Positions 56,230-64,000 are shown, counted from the stretch's first letter. The stretch is 64,000 nucleotides of DNA from Candidatus Firestonebacteria bacterium RIFOXYD2_FULL_39_29 (GCA_001778375.1 MFGV01000001.1:1-64000); one strand, 5' to 3'. A program made the numbers and translations. Notes: generated by a model not told the origin, from the letters alone.

Positions 56230-57425
56230 TTAACAGTGTATCCTACTTTCACGGAATCTATTCCGTTGATTTGACAGAACATTGCATTTGGATTACGGCC
56301 TTCTGCAGTATGCTTTTTTGGATCAAAAGATAATACCGAATCCAGTAGATTAAGAGCCCAGATTCCTGCTGTTATTTTAATAGCTCCTGAAAATTTCTGA
56401 TAGGATTCATTAGCTATTTGATAACTTTCTTCTATTAGTATTGGATCAGTCCTCATGTTATATTCATCATATTTTTTTGTATAATCTAAATACCCCGATA
56501 TTGACCCTGCAGCAGAAGCAACCCCTGCAATTAGAAATAACCAGCCTTTAAAATCATCTTTATTATAGAATTGCCCCCAGCCGGGAATAATTAAGGATCT
56601 CCATGCCGGATCTATGAAACTCCCGCTGCCGGGACCGCTTGAGCTTTGCATTTGCTGTATAAGCTTTGAAGTATCGGAGTTATTTGTTATTACGGCATCA
56701 CTTACCTTAACTGTATCCCCTTCTTTTACAGACAACTTTCTGTTAAAAAATTTTGCTCTGGAAGCATCCTTTTGTACATCAATAAGCTCAATCTCTCCTA
56801 CATCTTCATACTCTCTCATAATAACCTTACCTGTAGAATCTTTAATCTCTTCTTTTATCCTATTTACCATTAATTTCATTCCTTTAGATACATTATCGGT
56901 AGACCCAAGGTCAACAACTACACTTTCCTGATTCGAAACTCTTACTACTTTTCCTGTAAGAGGCGTCTTTATTGCTATTGAAAAAGCTATTCTCTTCACA
57001 ACATCGGCTAACTTATCTTCGGAATCGCAAGACCCTTTTTCGATAGCTATTGATTCACTCTTTTCTACATCAGTCAGGGTAACAGAAATATTTATACTGT
57101 TACCAAGTTTTGTCAAAGAACCGGTTGCCATGATATTAACGCCAAGTATTTTACCGACTTCAACAGCACACTCACTTGAGGTGCAACCTGTTTGTTGAAA
57201 AGCCTGCTCTTTCAAAACCTTTTCCATGTTTTTCTTATCCACAATTACAAACCTTCCTGTTGAAAAAAGCTCAGCACGCATCATCTCGGAAACCGCCAAC
57301 GCCGTATCCTTTGAAATGTTTGAACTTTCCAGATCATAAACGCCCATTCTTACTCTCTCGCTTGCGTTTGCAGGTAAAATAAATATAGCAAGGCAAATAA
57401 ACAATCCAATTAATAGCTTTTTCAT
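56223..57425 (-). CDS. CsgG-like protein with C-terminal DUF5683-like region
   Basis: The 400-residue protein has a signal peptide (MKKLLIGLFICLAIFILPANAS). A CsgG-like domain (~22-160) follows, with RVRMGVYDLESSNISKDTA, MMRAELFSTGRFVIVDKKN and CTSSECAVEVGKILGVNIMA. The middle region (~165-260) has beta-rich features and an FDTV-like VNRIKEEIKDSTGKVIMREY segment. The C-terminal part, PAWRSLIIPGWGQFYNKDD with two hydrophobic helices, resembles DUF5683. CsgG proteins form outer-membrane pores; relatives act in polysaccharide or curli export. It begins the cyclase operon. Confidence 0.75.
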   Translation of the reverse strand: MKKLLIGLFICLAIFILPANASERVRMGVYDLESSNISKDTALAVSEMMRAELFSTGRFVIVDKKNMEKVLKEQAFQQTGCTSSECAVEVGKILGVNIMATGSLTKLGNSINISVTLTDVEKSESIAIEKGSCDSEDKLADVVKRIAFSIAIKTPLTGKVVRVSNQESVVVDLGSTDNVSKGMKLMVNRIKEEIKDSTGKVIMREYEDVGEIELIDVQKDASRAKFFNRKLSVKEGDTVKVSDAVITNNSDTSKLIQQMQSSSGPGSGSFIDPAWRSLIIPGWGQFYNKDDFKGWLFLIAGVASAAGSISGYLDYTKKYDEYNMRTDPILIEESYQIANESYQKFSGAIKITAGIWALNLLDSVLSFDPKKHTAEGRNPNAMFCQINGIDSVKVGYTVKW

Positions 57426-57524
57426 CTGTTCCTCCTGAACTGCCTATTATCAAAACTACAATAATTATTAAGTAAGGCAGTTATTCGCAAATACCAGCCC
57501 TACCCTCATCTTGTTTTCATTAGT

Positions 57525-57553
57525 ATTTTACACAATCTTTATTGTATTATCAA
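57525..57553 (-). promoter_or_regulatory. Promoter of the CsgG-cyclase-TPR-purA operon
   Basis: On the minus strand -35 TTGATA (57548-57553), a 17-bp spacer and -10 TAAAAT (57525-57530) lie about 100 bp upstream of the CsgG-like start. A second TATAAT with TG extension lies 30 bp further upstream but has a poor -35. The match is reasonable but not unique. Confidence 0.45.
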
Positions 57554-57613
57554 TATATATTATAACAGTTTTCGTATACTTTGCTGTGAAAAATATTACA
57601 TAAATTTGGTAAA

Positions 57614-58183
57614 TTACTCCGAAATTATATCGACGCAAAACACGAAAATATCGGTATTTTCATCCTTCCACGCATCTTTGGGCAGACCGGCTTTTCCGGC
57701 ACAAATATTATTCATAAATTCTTCCAAATTCCAACCTGTCTCTTTGGCAACTTGAGGCAAAAAAACCCCTGAAAAAGAACCCTTTTTTACCAATACCCCG
57801 TGAATACCAAGTTTTATTTCAGATGTATTTTTTATTTTTTTGAGCGGAGATAGCACAGATATTTCAATTATTATCTCTTTTAATTCCGGCAAAGTAACCG
57901 GAACAAATCTCGGGTCATTAAAAGCTGCCTCTTTAGCCATTTCAATTATTGTTTCGAAAAGCGGTTCATCTGAAAACATATTTCCGATACAACCTCGAAG
58001 ATTACCGTCTTTTTTGTGCAAAGTAACAAAAGCACCGGAATGCTGCAGACAATTCTTCCTTTTCTCCTTAAATTCCGGACTTTCTCTATTTTCAAGACAA
58101 TGAGTTATTGTATCACGTGCAAGTTGAAGGAGAATCTTTTTTTCTTCTGCGCTAAATCCTGTCAATGCACTATCTTTTTTCAA
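57614..58183 (-). CDS. AMMECR1-domain protein
   Basis: The protein shows the AMMECR1 core: LTGFSAEEKKILLQLARDTI, HSGAFVTLHKKDGNLRGCIG (conserved RGCIG), SDEPLFETIIEMAKEAAFND and EISVLSPLKKI, with the C-terminal FSGVFLPQVAKETGWNLEEF. It is related to protein A of the AmmeMemoRadiSam set, but MEMO and radical SAM partners are not here. The frame runs back to a GTG at 58291, but that extension crosses the GATGC repeats. A TTG at 58183 with GGAGGAG eight bases upstream is the better start (189 residues). Confidence 0.88.
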   Translation of the reverse strand: MKKDSALTGFSAEEKKILLQLARDTITHCLENRESPEFKEKRKNCLQHSGAFVTLHKKDGNLRGCIGNMFSDEPLFETIIEMAKEAAFNDPRFVPVTLPELKEIIIEISVLSPLKKIKNTSEIKLGIHGVLVKKGSFSGVFLPQVAKETGWNLEEFMNNICAGKAGLPKDAWKDENTDIFVFCVDIISE

Positions 58184-58206
58184 AATAAAAACTCCTCCAA
58201 CCTTTA

Positions 58207-58369
58207 GATGCTCGGATGCGCAGATGCCTGGATGCTCAGCAACCAATTCTGCAATTGCCGCATTCCGTCCTTCCGCCTGGGCGTATTTCACGAAGAATTA
58301 AGGTCTTATATCAAAAACTTCGCTCAACAGCTTTTATGCGTTTGCCAAGCCTCTGCGCATCTAAGCATC
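58207..58369. repeat. GATGC octamer array and inverted copy upstream of the AMMECR1 gene
   Basis: Four copies of GATGC start at 58207, 58215, 58223 and 58231, an exact 8-bp spacing. The first 18 bases (58207-58224) match, in inverted form, 58352-58369 at 16 of 18 positions (TCTGCGCATCTAAGCATC). The block sits between pilT and the AMMECR1 gene. The right arm is also similar (14 of 17) to 43757-43773. I see no gene in 58184-58379. Confidence 0.5.
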
Positions 58370-58379
58370 GTCTCTTTGT

Positions 58380-59477
58380 CTACTTCATTTGTTCTCGAGC
58401 CGAATCCACACTGGAAATAATACCGCTCAATGATAGTTTCAAATCATTTTTACTTGTAGCTTCTGCCAGAGCCATATCAAGCGTAATCAGTCCTTTTTTG
58501 TAAAGCTCCGCAAGAGATTGATCAAAAGTCTGCATACCATATTGGGCAGAACCTTGTTGTATCATAGACTTAATTGAAGAAAGCTTATTTTCTCTTATAA
58601 GTGATTTTATTGTAGGAGTACCCAACATTACTTCTACTGCAGGAACACGCCCTTTTCCGTCCGCCTTTTCAATAAGCCGCATTGAAATAATCGCCGTTAT
58701 TATATTTGCAAGCTGATTACGGATCTGGTTTTGTTGAGAAGCCGGATAAAAATCAATTAACCGGTCTATAGTTTGACTTGCGTCAATTGTGTGTAAAGTC
58801 GAAAGTACCAAGTGTCCTGTCTCACCTGCCGAAATAGCCGCACTAACAGTATCAATATCTCTCATTTCACCTATAAATACAACATCAGGATCCTGTCTTA
58901 ACACATACTTCAAAGCTACATCATAAGAATCAGTATCAATTCCAAGCTCACGCTGGGTTACGCTGCTCATACTGTCAGTATGCATGAATTCTATAGGATC
59001 CTCTATTGTAATTATATGATAGGGCTGATTATCATTTATATATTTAACTAACGAAGCAAGGGTAGTCGATTTTCCACTTCCGGTGGCACCTGTCATAAGA
59101 ATAAGACCTCTGGATTCAAGAGCAACTTTTTTCAAAATTGGCGGCAAAGTAAGCGCATCAAAAGACGGGATATCTTTAGGAATCATCCTAATAATAATTT
59201 CGATAGTACTCTTTTGTCTGAACGCATTTATTCTGTATCTTGCCGAACCTGTGGGAGAGTACGAAAGATCTATCTCGTTAGCTTCAGCGAATTTTACTCT
59301 TTGACGCTGACTCATCATGGCAAAAAGCATTTCTTCTATGTCTGCTTCTGTAAGCAGAGGAAGTTCAACTTGAGTTATTTTTCCGTCAATACGAAGAAGA
59401 GGAGGCCGCCCAACCTTCAAATGAAGGTCTGAGGCTTTTTTTTCCAGCATCTTATTAAGCAGGTCATTAATCAGCAT
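58380..59477 (-). CDS. pilT: Twitching motility ATPase PilT
   Basis: PilT powers retraction of type IV pili. The 365-residue protein has Walker A LMTGATGSGKSTTLASLV, ITIEDPIEFMHTD, Walker B DVVFIGEMRD, His box LVLSTLHTIDASQTIDRLID and the C-terminal TIKSLIRENK (AIRNLIRE class, characteristic of PilT). The frame can start at 59555, but the ATG at 59477 with GGAGGG upstream begins the normal N-terminus (INDLLNKMLEKKASDLHLKV). A divergent gene with an overlapping promoter region lies upstream. The other type IV pilus genes are outside the window. Confidence 0.96.
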   Translation of the reverse strand: MLINDLLNKMLEKKASDLHLKVGRPPLLRIDGKITQVELPLLTEADIEEMLFAMMSQRQRVKFAEANEIDLSYSPTGSARYRINAFRQKSTIEIIIRMIPKDIPSFDALTLPPILKKVALESRGLILMTGATGSGKSTTLASLVKYINDNQPYHIITIEDPIEFMHTDSMSSVTQRELGIDTDSYDVALKYVLRQDPDVVFIGEMRDIDTVSAAISAGETGHLVLSTLHTIDASQTIDRLIDFYPASQQNQIRNQLANIITAIISMRLIEKADGKGRVPAVEVMLGTPTIKSLIRENKLSSIKSMIQQGSAQYGMQTFDQSLAELYKKGLITLDMALAEATSKNDLKLSLSGIISSVDSAREQMK

Positions 59478-59495
59478 AAACCCTCCAATAAATTG

Positions 59496-59525
59496 TTGAC
59501 TAAGTAATTCAAATTTTGTTATATT
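59496..59525 (+). promoter_or_regulatory. Promoter of the plus-strand sensor gene
   Basis: On the plus strand -35 TTGACT (59496-59501), an 18-bp spacer and -10 TATATT (59520-59525) lie about 48 bp before the 59574 start. It overlaps the pilT promoter on the other strand, so transcription in the two directions may compete. Confidence 0.55.
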
Positions 59526-59551
59526 ATAGCACAGAATCGAGTCAGATTCAA
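59523..59551 (-). promoter_or_regulatory. Promoter of pilT
   Basis: On the minus strand -35 TTGAAT (59546-59551), a 17-bp spacer and an extended -10 TGC-TATAAT (-10 hexamer 59523-59528) lead into pilT about 46 bp downstream. It faces the plus-strand sensor promoter across the same 60-bp gap. Confidence 0.65.
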
Positions 59552-59573
59552 TCACAGGTACTTAAGGGGAATA

Positions 59574-60356
59574 ATGAAAACAAGAGCCGGCCTTTTAATG
59601 ATGTGTTGTATTATTTATACAGGAATTACTTTCCTTCTTATCAATCACACTATTGATGGTTTTTTATTATCTGAGTCAAAAAAACGAGAAGATTTGAGAT
59701 TGGAATGGCTTAAAAATGAAATTTCCAGGTACTCTATTTCCGAAGACGATATAATGCTTAATAATTCTTTAGAGAACCTGATAAAACAACCGGAAGTTTT
59801 AAAAATCACTATCAGTCAACAAGGCAGGATAATAGCAGACAGCGATCCTGCAGATATTAATTCAAAATCTTTATTTATCCAGCAGTTAACTCCCGAAGAA
59901 GGAAAAAATAATATATTATTCCGGCAGGAGGACTATAGATTCGGAGGAAAAGAATACAAGCTGACTTTAAAAATAAATAATATTCTTTCAAAAGCTTTAA
60001 TGGATTCTTTAATGATAAACTTAGGCGTCTCTTTTCTTATATTTCTACTGCTGACATTATTTATTATTTCCAGGGGTAAAGACAAGCCGAATATTAACGC
60101 ATCTCCATTAATTCGAAAAGAAAGCTTTTTTTTCTTCAAGGAAGAGGATTTATTAATTTCAAATTCCGCTATTGTTCTTATTCTGTCCGGGGACAATCAG
60201 GTATTAAAAGCCAGCAAAAAAGCTTTTGAGACTTTTGGTTATGATATTAAAGGGAAATATATTACAGAGCTCATGAGTCTCAGCATAATTAAAGAATACT
60301 TTTCAGAAGGAAAAAAACCTCTCACTGCAAATGGAAAAAAATATTTTATACTTTAA
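59574..60356 (+). CDS. Membrane sensor-like protein with PAS-like domain and no output domain
   Basis: The 260-residue protein has an N-terminal transmembrane helix (~7-25), an extracytoplasmic region (~26-143) with VLKITISQQGRIIADSDPAD resembling a Cache-type or kinase sensor, a second helix (~144-166), and a cytoplasmic PAS-like segment (~195-255) with SNSAIVLILSGDNQVLKASK and AFETFGYDIKGKYITELMSL. A histidine-kinase or cyclase domain would be expected next, but the gene stops at 60356. The ATG has AAGGGG upstream. It is divergent from pilT and convergent with a degenerate GGDEF gene. Confidence 0.75.
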   Translation: MKTRAGLLMMCCIIYTGITFLLINHTIDGFLLSESKKREDLRLEWLKNEISRYSISEDDIMLNNSLENLIKQPEVLKITISQQGRIIADSDPADINSKSLFIQQLTPEEGKNNILFRQEDYRFGGKEYKLTLKINNILSKALMDSLMINLGVSFLIFLLLTLFIISRGKDKPNINASPLIRKESFFFFKEEDLLISNSAIVLILSGDNQVLKASKKAFETFGYDIKGKYITELMSLSIIKEYFSEGKKPLTANGKKYFIL

Positions 60357-60408
60357 GCACTGCCTTTTAAAAGTACTCATCTGAAGTCAAACAAAGATAA
60401 ATAAGGCA

Positions 60409-61485
60409 TCAGCCTTTTAGAAGAATCTCAATTTTCTCTTTATCTTCAGGATAACTCAGGACATTAAAGCTCACTATAATTTTTACTTTTTCAGAAGCGC
60501 TTTCCTGTTGAAAGAATAGTTTCCGTTTTTTATACCCCACAACCAAATCATTCTTCTCCACCTGACTTTTTATACGATTTAACACCGTTAAAACTTCCTT
60601 CTGCCCTGTTTTATACAGTAAAACAGCAATAACATTATCATACCTTGCTACAATATCATAGACTCTTGTTCCCTTCTTTATAATTTCCCCGGCAGCACAA
60701 AGTAACGCGATCTTAAGTTTTGACTCTGCAACTTCAGGTTCAATGTTAATCATCACTACTGCAACACCTTCTTTAAACCTTGAAGCCTTATTAAGGAGCT
60801 CCTTCAACCGGGCAAGAAAATACATTTTATTAAAAAAGCCGGTTTCCCTGTCCACTAAATTTCTACTGATATAATAATTTAATTCTGCGTTTTGATCTTT
60901 GGTAGCAAAGCTGTATACAATAGTAGTAATAACAATGCCTCCTGTTACAAAAACGAGAAGGAACAAAGATAGTAAAACAAATTTTGACGAAACGATTTTA
61001 ATATTTGCAATCTTATCATCAATGTCTTTTTGTATTATTACGGCTAAATCGGACATCTCAGAAAAAGCTTCTTTTTCAAGAGAAATCTTAATATTTATCA
61101 TCTTAATGTATTTAGTTTCATCCCTGCCTGACTTTTTAAATCCTTTCGAGATCTCAATATTCTTATTGATGAGTTCTAGAATATTTTTTACCTTCTCCTT
61201 GGCCGGCTCACTCTGCGTCATTTCGAGAATCTTTTTAGCCTTTGCCCCTGCATCCTTAAGTCTTTCAATACCTGTATCTGAGCTCATTCCAGAATTGGTC
61301 ATATAACGGGAAAATTCCATTCTTGCTAAAGCAATATCAGTGAGTACATCCTTGTTAAGCCGGTCAACGACAATGAGAGTATCCTGTATTTTACCTATTT
61401 CGGAATTTAAAACAAAACTATTAGAAAAACCCACAAAAGAAAGAAAAAGCGTAACAACTATAAGAGCTATAAGCCAATTTTTCAT
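60409..61485 (-). CDS. Membrane protein with degenerate GGDEF domain
   Basis: The 358-residue protein has a helix at ~3-25, a helical extracytoplasmic region (~28-165; LKDAGAKAKKILEMTQSEPA, similar to CHASE3/4HB sensors), a second membrane helix (~170-195) and a C-terminal domain with GGDEF-like order: DRETGFFNKMYFLARLKELL. The active-site motif is replaced by RYDNVIAVLLY (normal RYGGDEFAVLL), so cyclase activity is not expected. It may act as a c-di-GMP or protein-binding relay. The ATG at 61485 follows GGAGG and is preferred over the TTG at 61488. Confidence 0.8.
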   Translation of the reverse strand: MKNWLIALIVVTLFLSFVGFSNSFVLNSEIGKIQDTLIVVDRLNKDVLTDIALARMEFSRYMTNSGMSSDTGIERLKDAGAKAKKILEMTQSEPAKEKVKNILELINKNIEISKGFKKSGRDETKYIKMINIKISLEKEAFSEMSDLAVIIQKDIDDKIANIKIVSSKFVLLSLFLLVFVTGGIVITTIVYSFATKDQNAELNYYISRNLVDRETGFFNKMYFLARLKELLNKASRFKEGVAVVMINIEPEVAESKLKIALLCAAGEIIKKGTRVYDIVARYDNVIAVLLYKTGQKEVLTVLNRIKSQVEKNDLVVGYKKRKLFFQQESASEKVKIIVSFNVLSYPEDKEKIEILLKG

Positions 61486-61557
61486 CAAACCTCCGATAAA
61501 TATTAGTCTTTAAAAGTCCATAACGTCTGTAATGTCCATAAAAGTTTCAATCTGGAA

Positions 61558-62724
61558 CTATTTGGTTCCTGATAACATTAATGTTGGATCTACAAGTTTC
61601 CCGGACCTATCCCAAACCGTAAAATGCAGATGAATTCCTGTAGAACGACCTGTACTGCCTGCTTGCGCTATAATATGGCCTTTCTTCACTTTCTGTCCTG
61701 AAACCACATAAAGCTTTGAGTTATGACCGTACAATGTTGTATATCCATTGTCGTGTTTAATCTTTACCATGTAACCAAACCCGCCATATATACCTGAAAA
61801 AACAACTACGCCTGAAGCTACAGCGCATATCTTATCACCGGAAAAAGCCTTAATATCCACGCCATCATGAAAAGATTTTTCACCGGTAAAAGGATCGCTG
61901 CGCACTTTCATTTTAGATGTGTATTTTCTTCCGCCATTGAATATAGGAGGACCAAATAATCTGGCTAGAGCATATTGAGCTTTCATCTCTTCGGTCATAT
62001 CAACAGGTTCAACACCCGGAATATAAATATAATCATCTTTTTTTATCGTTCTTGTCTGACTATAATTATCTTGAAGTTTTTTCTCTGTTATTTCATACAA
62101 TGAAGCTATACTTTTGACAGTTTCTTTATCCTGCGCCTTATGTTTGACCCCTTTTCCCGGAATAAAAACATAGTCGCCCTCTTTTATCCCCTTTGACAGA
62201 TCATTATTATTTTGCAGTTTCTTTTCCGTTACTCCGTAAGACAAAGCAATATTTTCAACGGTTTCTTTCTCTTTTACTTTGTGCAAAACGCCTTTTTCGC
62301 TTATTATAATTATCTCCTGATTTAATTTTAATTTTGTAAGCGATTTCAGATAAGAATTTGCACCGACAATGCTATCTATATTTATATTGAAATGTTTTGC
62401 TAAAAGCCAAAGGTTATCATTTGCTTTCAACCGGTATTTCATTACTCCCAGATGCTTAGCAAGAAGACGCTCAATAACCTCTTCATAATATGGCCCGAGA
62501 TTTCTGGTATAACCTTTTTCTGCCAAATCCTGCAAAGTTTTTTCAGTCTCCTCTGCAGAATAGATAACAGCCAATCTCTTATGTTCAAAACTAACAGGTC
62601 CCTCAATAATACTAAGAATAACAAAGCCTGTCCAAATAAGAAATAGAAAACCCAAAGGAATAACAAAGTATTTATAATTATTCCTTATTATCTCGCCGGT
62701 CTTGCCGGTAAAATCAACCAGCAT
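61558..62724 (-). CDS. LysM repeat and M23 peptidase-domain protein
   Basis: The 388-residue membrane-anchored protein has an N-terminal helix (~18-42), LysM-like repeats (~95-140, ~147-190, ~195-240; for example YRLKANDNLWLLAKHFNINI) and a C-terminal M23 (lysostaphin-type) domain with zinc ligands in FHDGVDIKAFSGD and IHLHFTVWD and the GYTTLYGHNSKLY segment. M23 enzymes cut peptide cross-links in peptidoglycan or activate amidases. It lies after a TIM-barrel isomerase gene (12-bp gap), and a degenerate GGDEF gene follows 70 bp on. Confidence 0.9.
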   Translation of the reverse strand: MLVDFTGKTGEIIRNNYKYFVIPLGFLFLIWTGFVILSIIEGPVSFEHKRLAVIYSAEETEKTLQDLAEKGYTRNLGPYYEEVIERLLAKHLGVMKYRLKANDNLWLLAKHFNINIDSIVGANSYLKSLTKLKLNQEIIIISEKGVLHKVKEKETVENIALSYGVTEKKLQNNNDLSKGIKEGDYVFIPGKGVKHKAQDKETVKSIASLYEITEKKLQDNYSQTRTIKKDDYIYIPGVEPVDMTEEMKAQYALARLFGPPIFNGGRKYTSKMKVRSDPFTGEKSFHDGVDIKAFSGDKICAVASGVVVFSGIYGGFGYMVKIKHDNGYTTLYGHNSKLYVVSGQKVKKGHIIAQAGSTGRSTGIHLHFTVWDRSGKLVDPTLMLSGTK

Positions 62725-62736
62725 CAGAGCCCCTTT

Positions 62737-63699
62737 CTACGCCCACCACAATTTATCAAGCTTTTCTTTAATCACACAATCTTTAAGAAAAGTTACAGCC
62801 TTTTTAAAGCCTTCATCTTTTGACATTAAGGCATCTTCGTGTTCAATAGACATGACATAATTATATCCGTTTGCAATTAACGCACTCACGATACTCTTCC
62901 ATTCGTATTGATCATGACCATATCCGACGGTCCTAAAAAGCCAGGAACGTTCAGCAGCCTTTGACATATCTTTAGTATCTAAAACCCCGTTTAACGCCGT
63001 ATTATGTTCGTCCATCCTGGTATCTTTAGCATGAACGTGGTAAATAACACCCTTAAGCGCTCCTATTGCCAGAACAGGGTCAATCCCCTGCCAATAGAGA
63101 TGGCTGGGGTCAAAATTTGCTCCGATATTATTCCCGCAATTTTTCCTAAGCTTGAGAAGCGTCTCAGGATTATAAACTGCAAAGTTAGGATGCATTTCTA
63201 AGGCTATCTTAATACCATGTATTTTACAGAAATTTGATGCTTTCTTCCAATATGGAATTAATACTTTTTCCCACTGATATGTTAATGCATCAGAATGTTC
63301 ATTAGGCCATCCGTAAGTTATCCAGTTTGGCGTCTTATCACCTTTTACACCGCCCGGTAGTCCGGAAAAACATGCCACAGTTTCTACCCCGAGTTCTTTT
63401 GCAAGCAAAACTGTCTTTTTAAAAGTTTCATCATGCGCTTTCGCTATTTTTCCAATCGGATGTACAGGGTTCCCATGGCAGGAAAGAGTTGATATAATCA
63501 AACCCCTTTTTGTAATTGCCTGTTTAAAGGTCTTAGCTTTGTTTTTATCTTTTAAAAGATCACCGGGATTGCAATGTGAATTCCCGGGATAATTACCGCA
63601 ACCAAGTTCAACCGCTTCAACACCATTTTCAACCAAAACATCCAAAGTCTCTTCAATATTTTTTTCCGAATACAAGACAGTAAACAAACCAATTTTCAT
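62737..63699 (-). CDS. Sugar phosphate isomerase/epimerase-like TIM-barrel protein
   Basis: The 320-residue protein has the xylose-isomerase-like TIM-barrel features IGLFTVLYSEKNIEETLD, EAVELGCGNYPGNSHCN, IKIALEMHPNFAVYNPETLL, NIGANFDPSHLYWQGIDP, VIYHVHAKDTRMDEHNTAL and YVMSIEHEDALM, supplying the Glu-Asp-His-Glu metal ligands. It is related to sugar epimerases and myo-inositol catabolism enzymes. A ribosome-binding GAGG precedes it. The substrate is unknown. Confidence 0.85.
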   Translation of the reverse strand: MKIGLFTVLYSEKNIEETLDVLVENGVEAVELGCGNYPGNSHCNPGDLLKDKNKAKTFKQAITKRGLIISTLSCHGNPVHPIGKIAKAHDETFKKTVLLAKELGVETVACFSGLPGGVKGDKTPNWITYGWPNEHSDALTYQWEKVLIPYWKKASNFCKIHGIKIALEMHPNFAVYNPETLLKLRKNCGNNIGANFDPSHLYWQGIDPVLAIGALKGVIYHVHAKDTRMDEHNTALNGVLDTKDMSKAAERSWLFRTVGYGHDQYEWKSIVSALIANGYNYVMSIEHEDALMSKDEGFKKAVTFLKDCVIKEKLDKLWWA

Positions 63700-63724
63700 G
63701 ACTATTACCTCCTTTTAAAATAAT

Positions 63725-63800
63725 TACAAATGACAAACGACAAAATACAATATATTGAATTATATATAGTTCATTATATTATAATCGTATTTTGTACTTT
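63725..63800. repeat. Degenerate short-period intergenic repeat
   Basis: The stretch contains TACAAATGACAAACGACAAA and ATACAATATATTGAATTATA with inverted relatives (GTATTTTGTACTTTGTG), a 7-8 bp period repeat like those near 29151 and 43721. It lies in the 217-bp gap between the TIM-barrel gene and the terminator. No gene is visible. Confidence 0.4.
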
Positions 63801-63824
63801 GTGCTTACATTCAGATCTCAGGAC

Positions 63825-63838
63825 CTAGCACCTGTTCT
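63825..63838. repeat. Dispersed intergenic 14-mer, second copy
   Basis: CTAGCACCTGTTCT is identical to 46633-46646. The two copies are about 17 kb apart, both between genes. Confidence 0.45.
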
Positions 63839-63846
63839 AATATAAA

Positions 63847-63872
63847 AGCGCGGAGAATACTTACTCCGCGCT
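63847..63872 (-). terminator. Rho-independent terminator of the gene at the right edge
   Basis: AGCGCGGAG (63847-63855) and CTCCGCGCT (63864-63872) form a perfect 9-bp GC-rich stem with an 8-base loop. On the minus strand it is followed by TTTATATT and begins about 45 bases after the stop of the edge gene. The plus strand also has a TTTTA tail, so it may stop transcripts from both sides. Confidence 0.75.
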
Positions 63873-63916
63873 CTATTTTAACATAAAAACCATCTAAGAT
63901 TGCTACTTAAAATTTA

Positions 63917-64000
63917 CTAGTTAACTTCTATTTCTATTCTACTCATAGAAACACCGACAACATTAAGCTTAATATCTTTCAGATTTATTTCAGCTACTTT
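63917..64000 (-). CDS. 3' end of an unidentified gene (partial)
   Basis: A minus-strand frame enters from the right edge and ends with TAG at 63917-63919. The last 27 residues begin KVAEINLKDIKLNVVGVSMS and end RIEIEVN, an alternating hydrophobic pattern typical of beta-strands. A terminator follows at 63847-63872, supporting a real gene end. No family can be assigned from this fragment. Confidence 0.6.
   Translation of the reverse strand, partial: KVAEINLKDIKLNVVGVSMSRIEIEVN

Noticed and set aside
58184-58291. N-terminal extension of the AMMECR1 gene to a GTG at 58291
   Set aside because: The extension covers a GATGC octamer repeat and has no ribosome-binding site; a TTG at 58183 with GGAGGAG is better.
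59478-59555. Longer start for pilT
   Set aside because: The extra 26 residues cover the divergent promoter region, and the ATG at 59477 has a GGAGGG site and the normal PilT N-terminus.

Overview
The window is AT-rich bacterial chromosome (roughly 35-40% G+C by eye). Almost every gene is on the minus strand and packed into operons with 1-30 bp overlaps. Housekeeping genes dominate; there is no transposase, prophage or CRISPR array. Two blocks keep gene orders familiar from Bacillus (tmk-holB-ricT-metG-tatD-yabE-like, and gerM/murI-rph-rdgB). However, a heptosyltransferase-like GT9 enzyme, a CsgG-family lipoprotein-like protein, PilT and CHASE2 signalling suggest a two-membraned, free-living, motile or twitching bacterium. 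I would place it among poorly cultured lineages such as Elusimicrobia/Firestonebacteria-type candidate phyla; this is inference, not proof.

Layout, read in coordinate order (transcription mostly runs from high to low coordinates). 1-248: end of a plus-strand gene and a hairpin-rich convergent intergenic region. 0.25-6.4 kb: MerR regulator, HU, gpsA, plsY, pgsA-like synthase, then a GGDEF protein and an HD-GYP protein (phospholipid synthesis plus a c-di-GMP make/break pair). 6.5-13.9 kb: hflX, miaA, mutL, gatA, gatC, a DUF1537 sugar-acid kinase and a YabE-like 3D protein. 13.9-22.4 kb: a TatD-radical SAM fusion, metG, ricT, holB, tmk, ymdB, rny and an unrecognised 54-residue gene behind a consensus sigma-70 promoter. 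22.4-26.8 kb: an unusual sugar ABC transporter, made of a binding-protein/permease fusion and a permease with a large repeated insert. 26.8-31.8 kb: 5-formyl-THF cyclo-ligase, FlbD-like, NuoA, MetF, MetV and a MetV-RnfC fusion, which together look like an NADH-linked methylene-THF reductase of the MetFV-RnfC2 type.

31.8-39.9 kb: a Gfo/Idh dehydrogenase, a potassium-independent type H+-pumping pyrophosphatase, then a carbohydrate operon (aldolase, PPi-type phosphofructokinase, TIM-barrel isomerase, N-terminal half of transketolase) led by a promoter and a 22-bp perfect palindrome. 40-46 kb: GT9, methyltransferase, MarC, coaD, rsmD, recG, and the divergent short rpmB. 46-53.6 kb: four-helix-bundle protein, RidA, hybrid histidine kinase, tRNA-Pro(UGG), rdgB, rph, murI, GerMN protein, amidase, purA. 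53.6-64 kb: TPR protein, CHASE2 adenylate/guanylate cyclase, CsgG-like protein, AMMECR1 protein, pilT, an outputless membrane sensor on the plus strand, a degenerate GGDEF membrane protein, a LysM-M23 peptidase, a second TIM-barrel sugar isomerase-like gene and the end of an unidentified gene.

The most distinctive biology is (i) the fused and duplicated MetV/RnfC methylene-THF reductase locus with a stray NuoA, (ii) the rearranged ABC sugar transporter, (iii) a pyrophosphate-based energy theme (PPi-PFK near a proton-pumping PPase), (iv) a new small gene in front of rny, and (v) several palindromic or short-period intergenic repeats.
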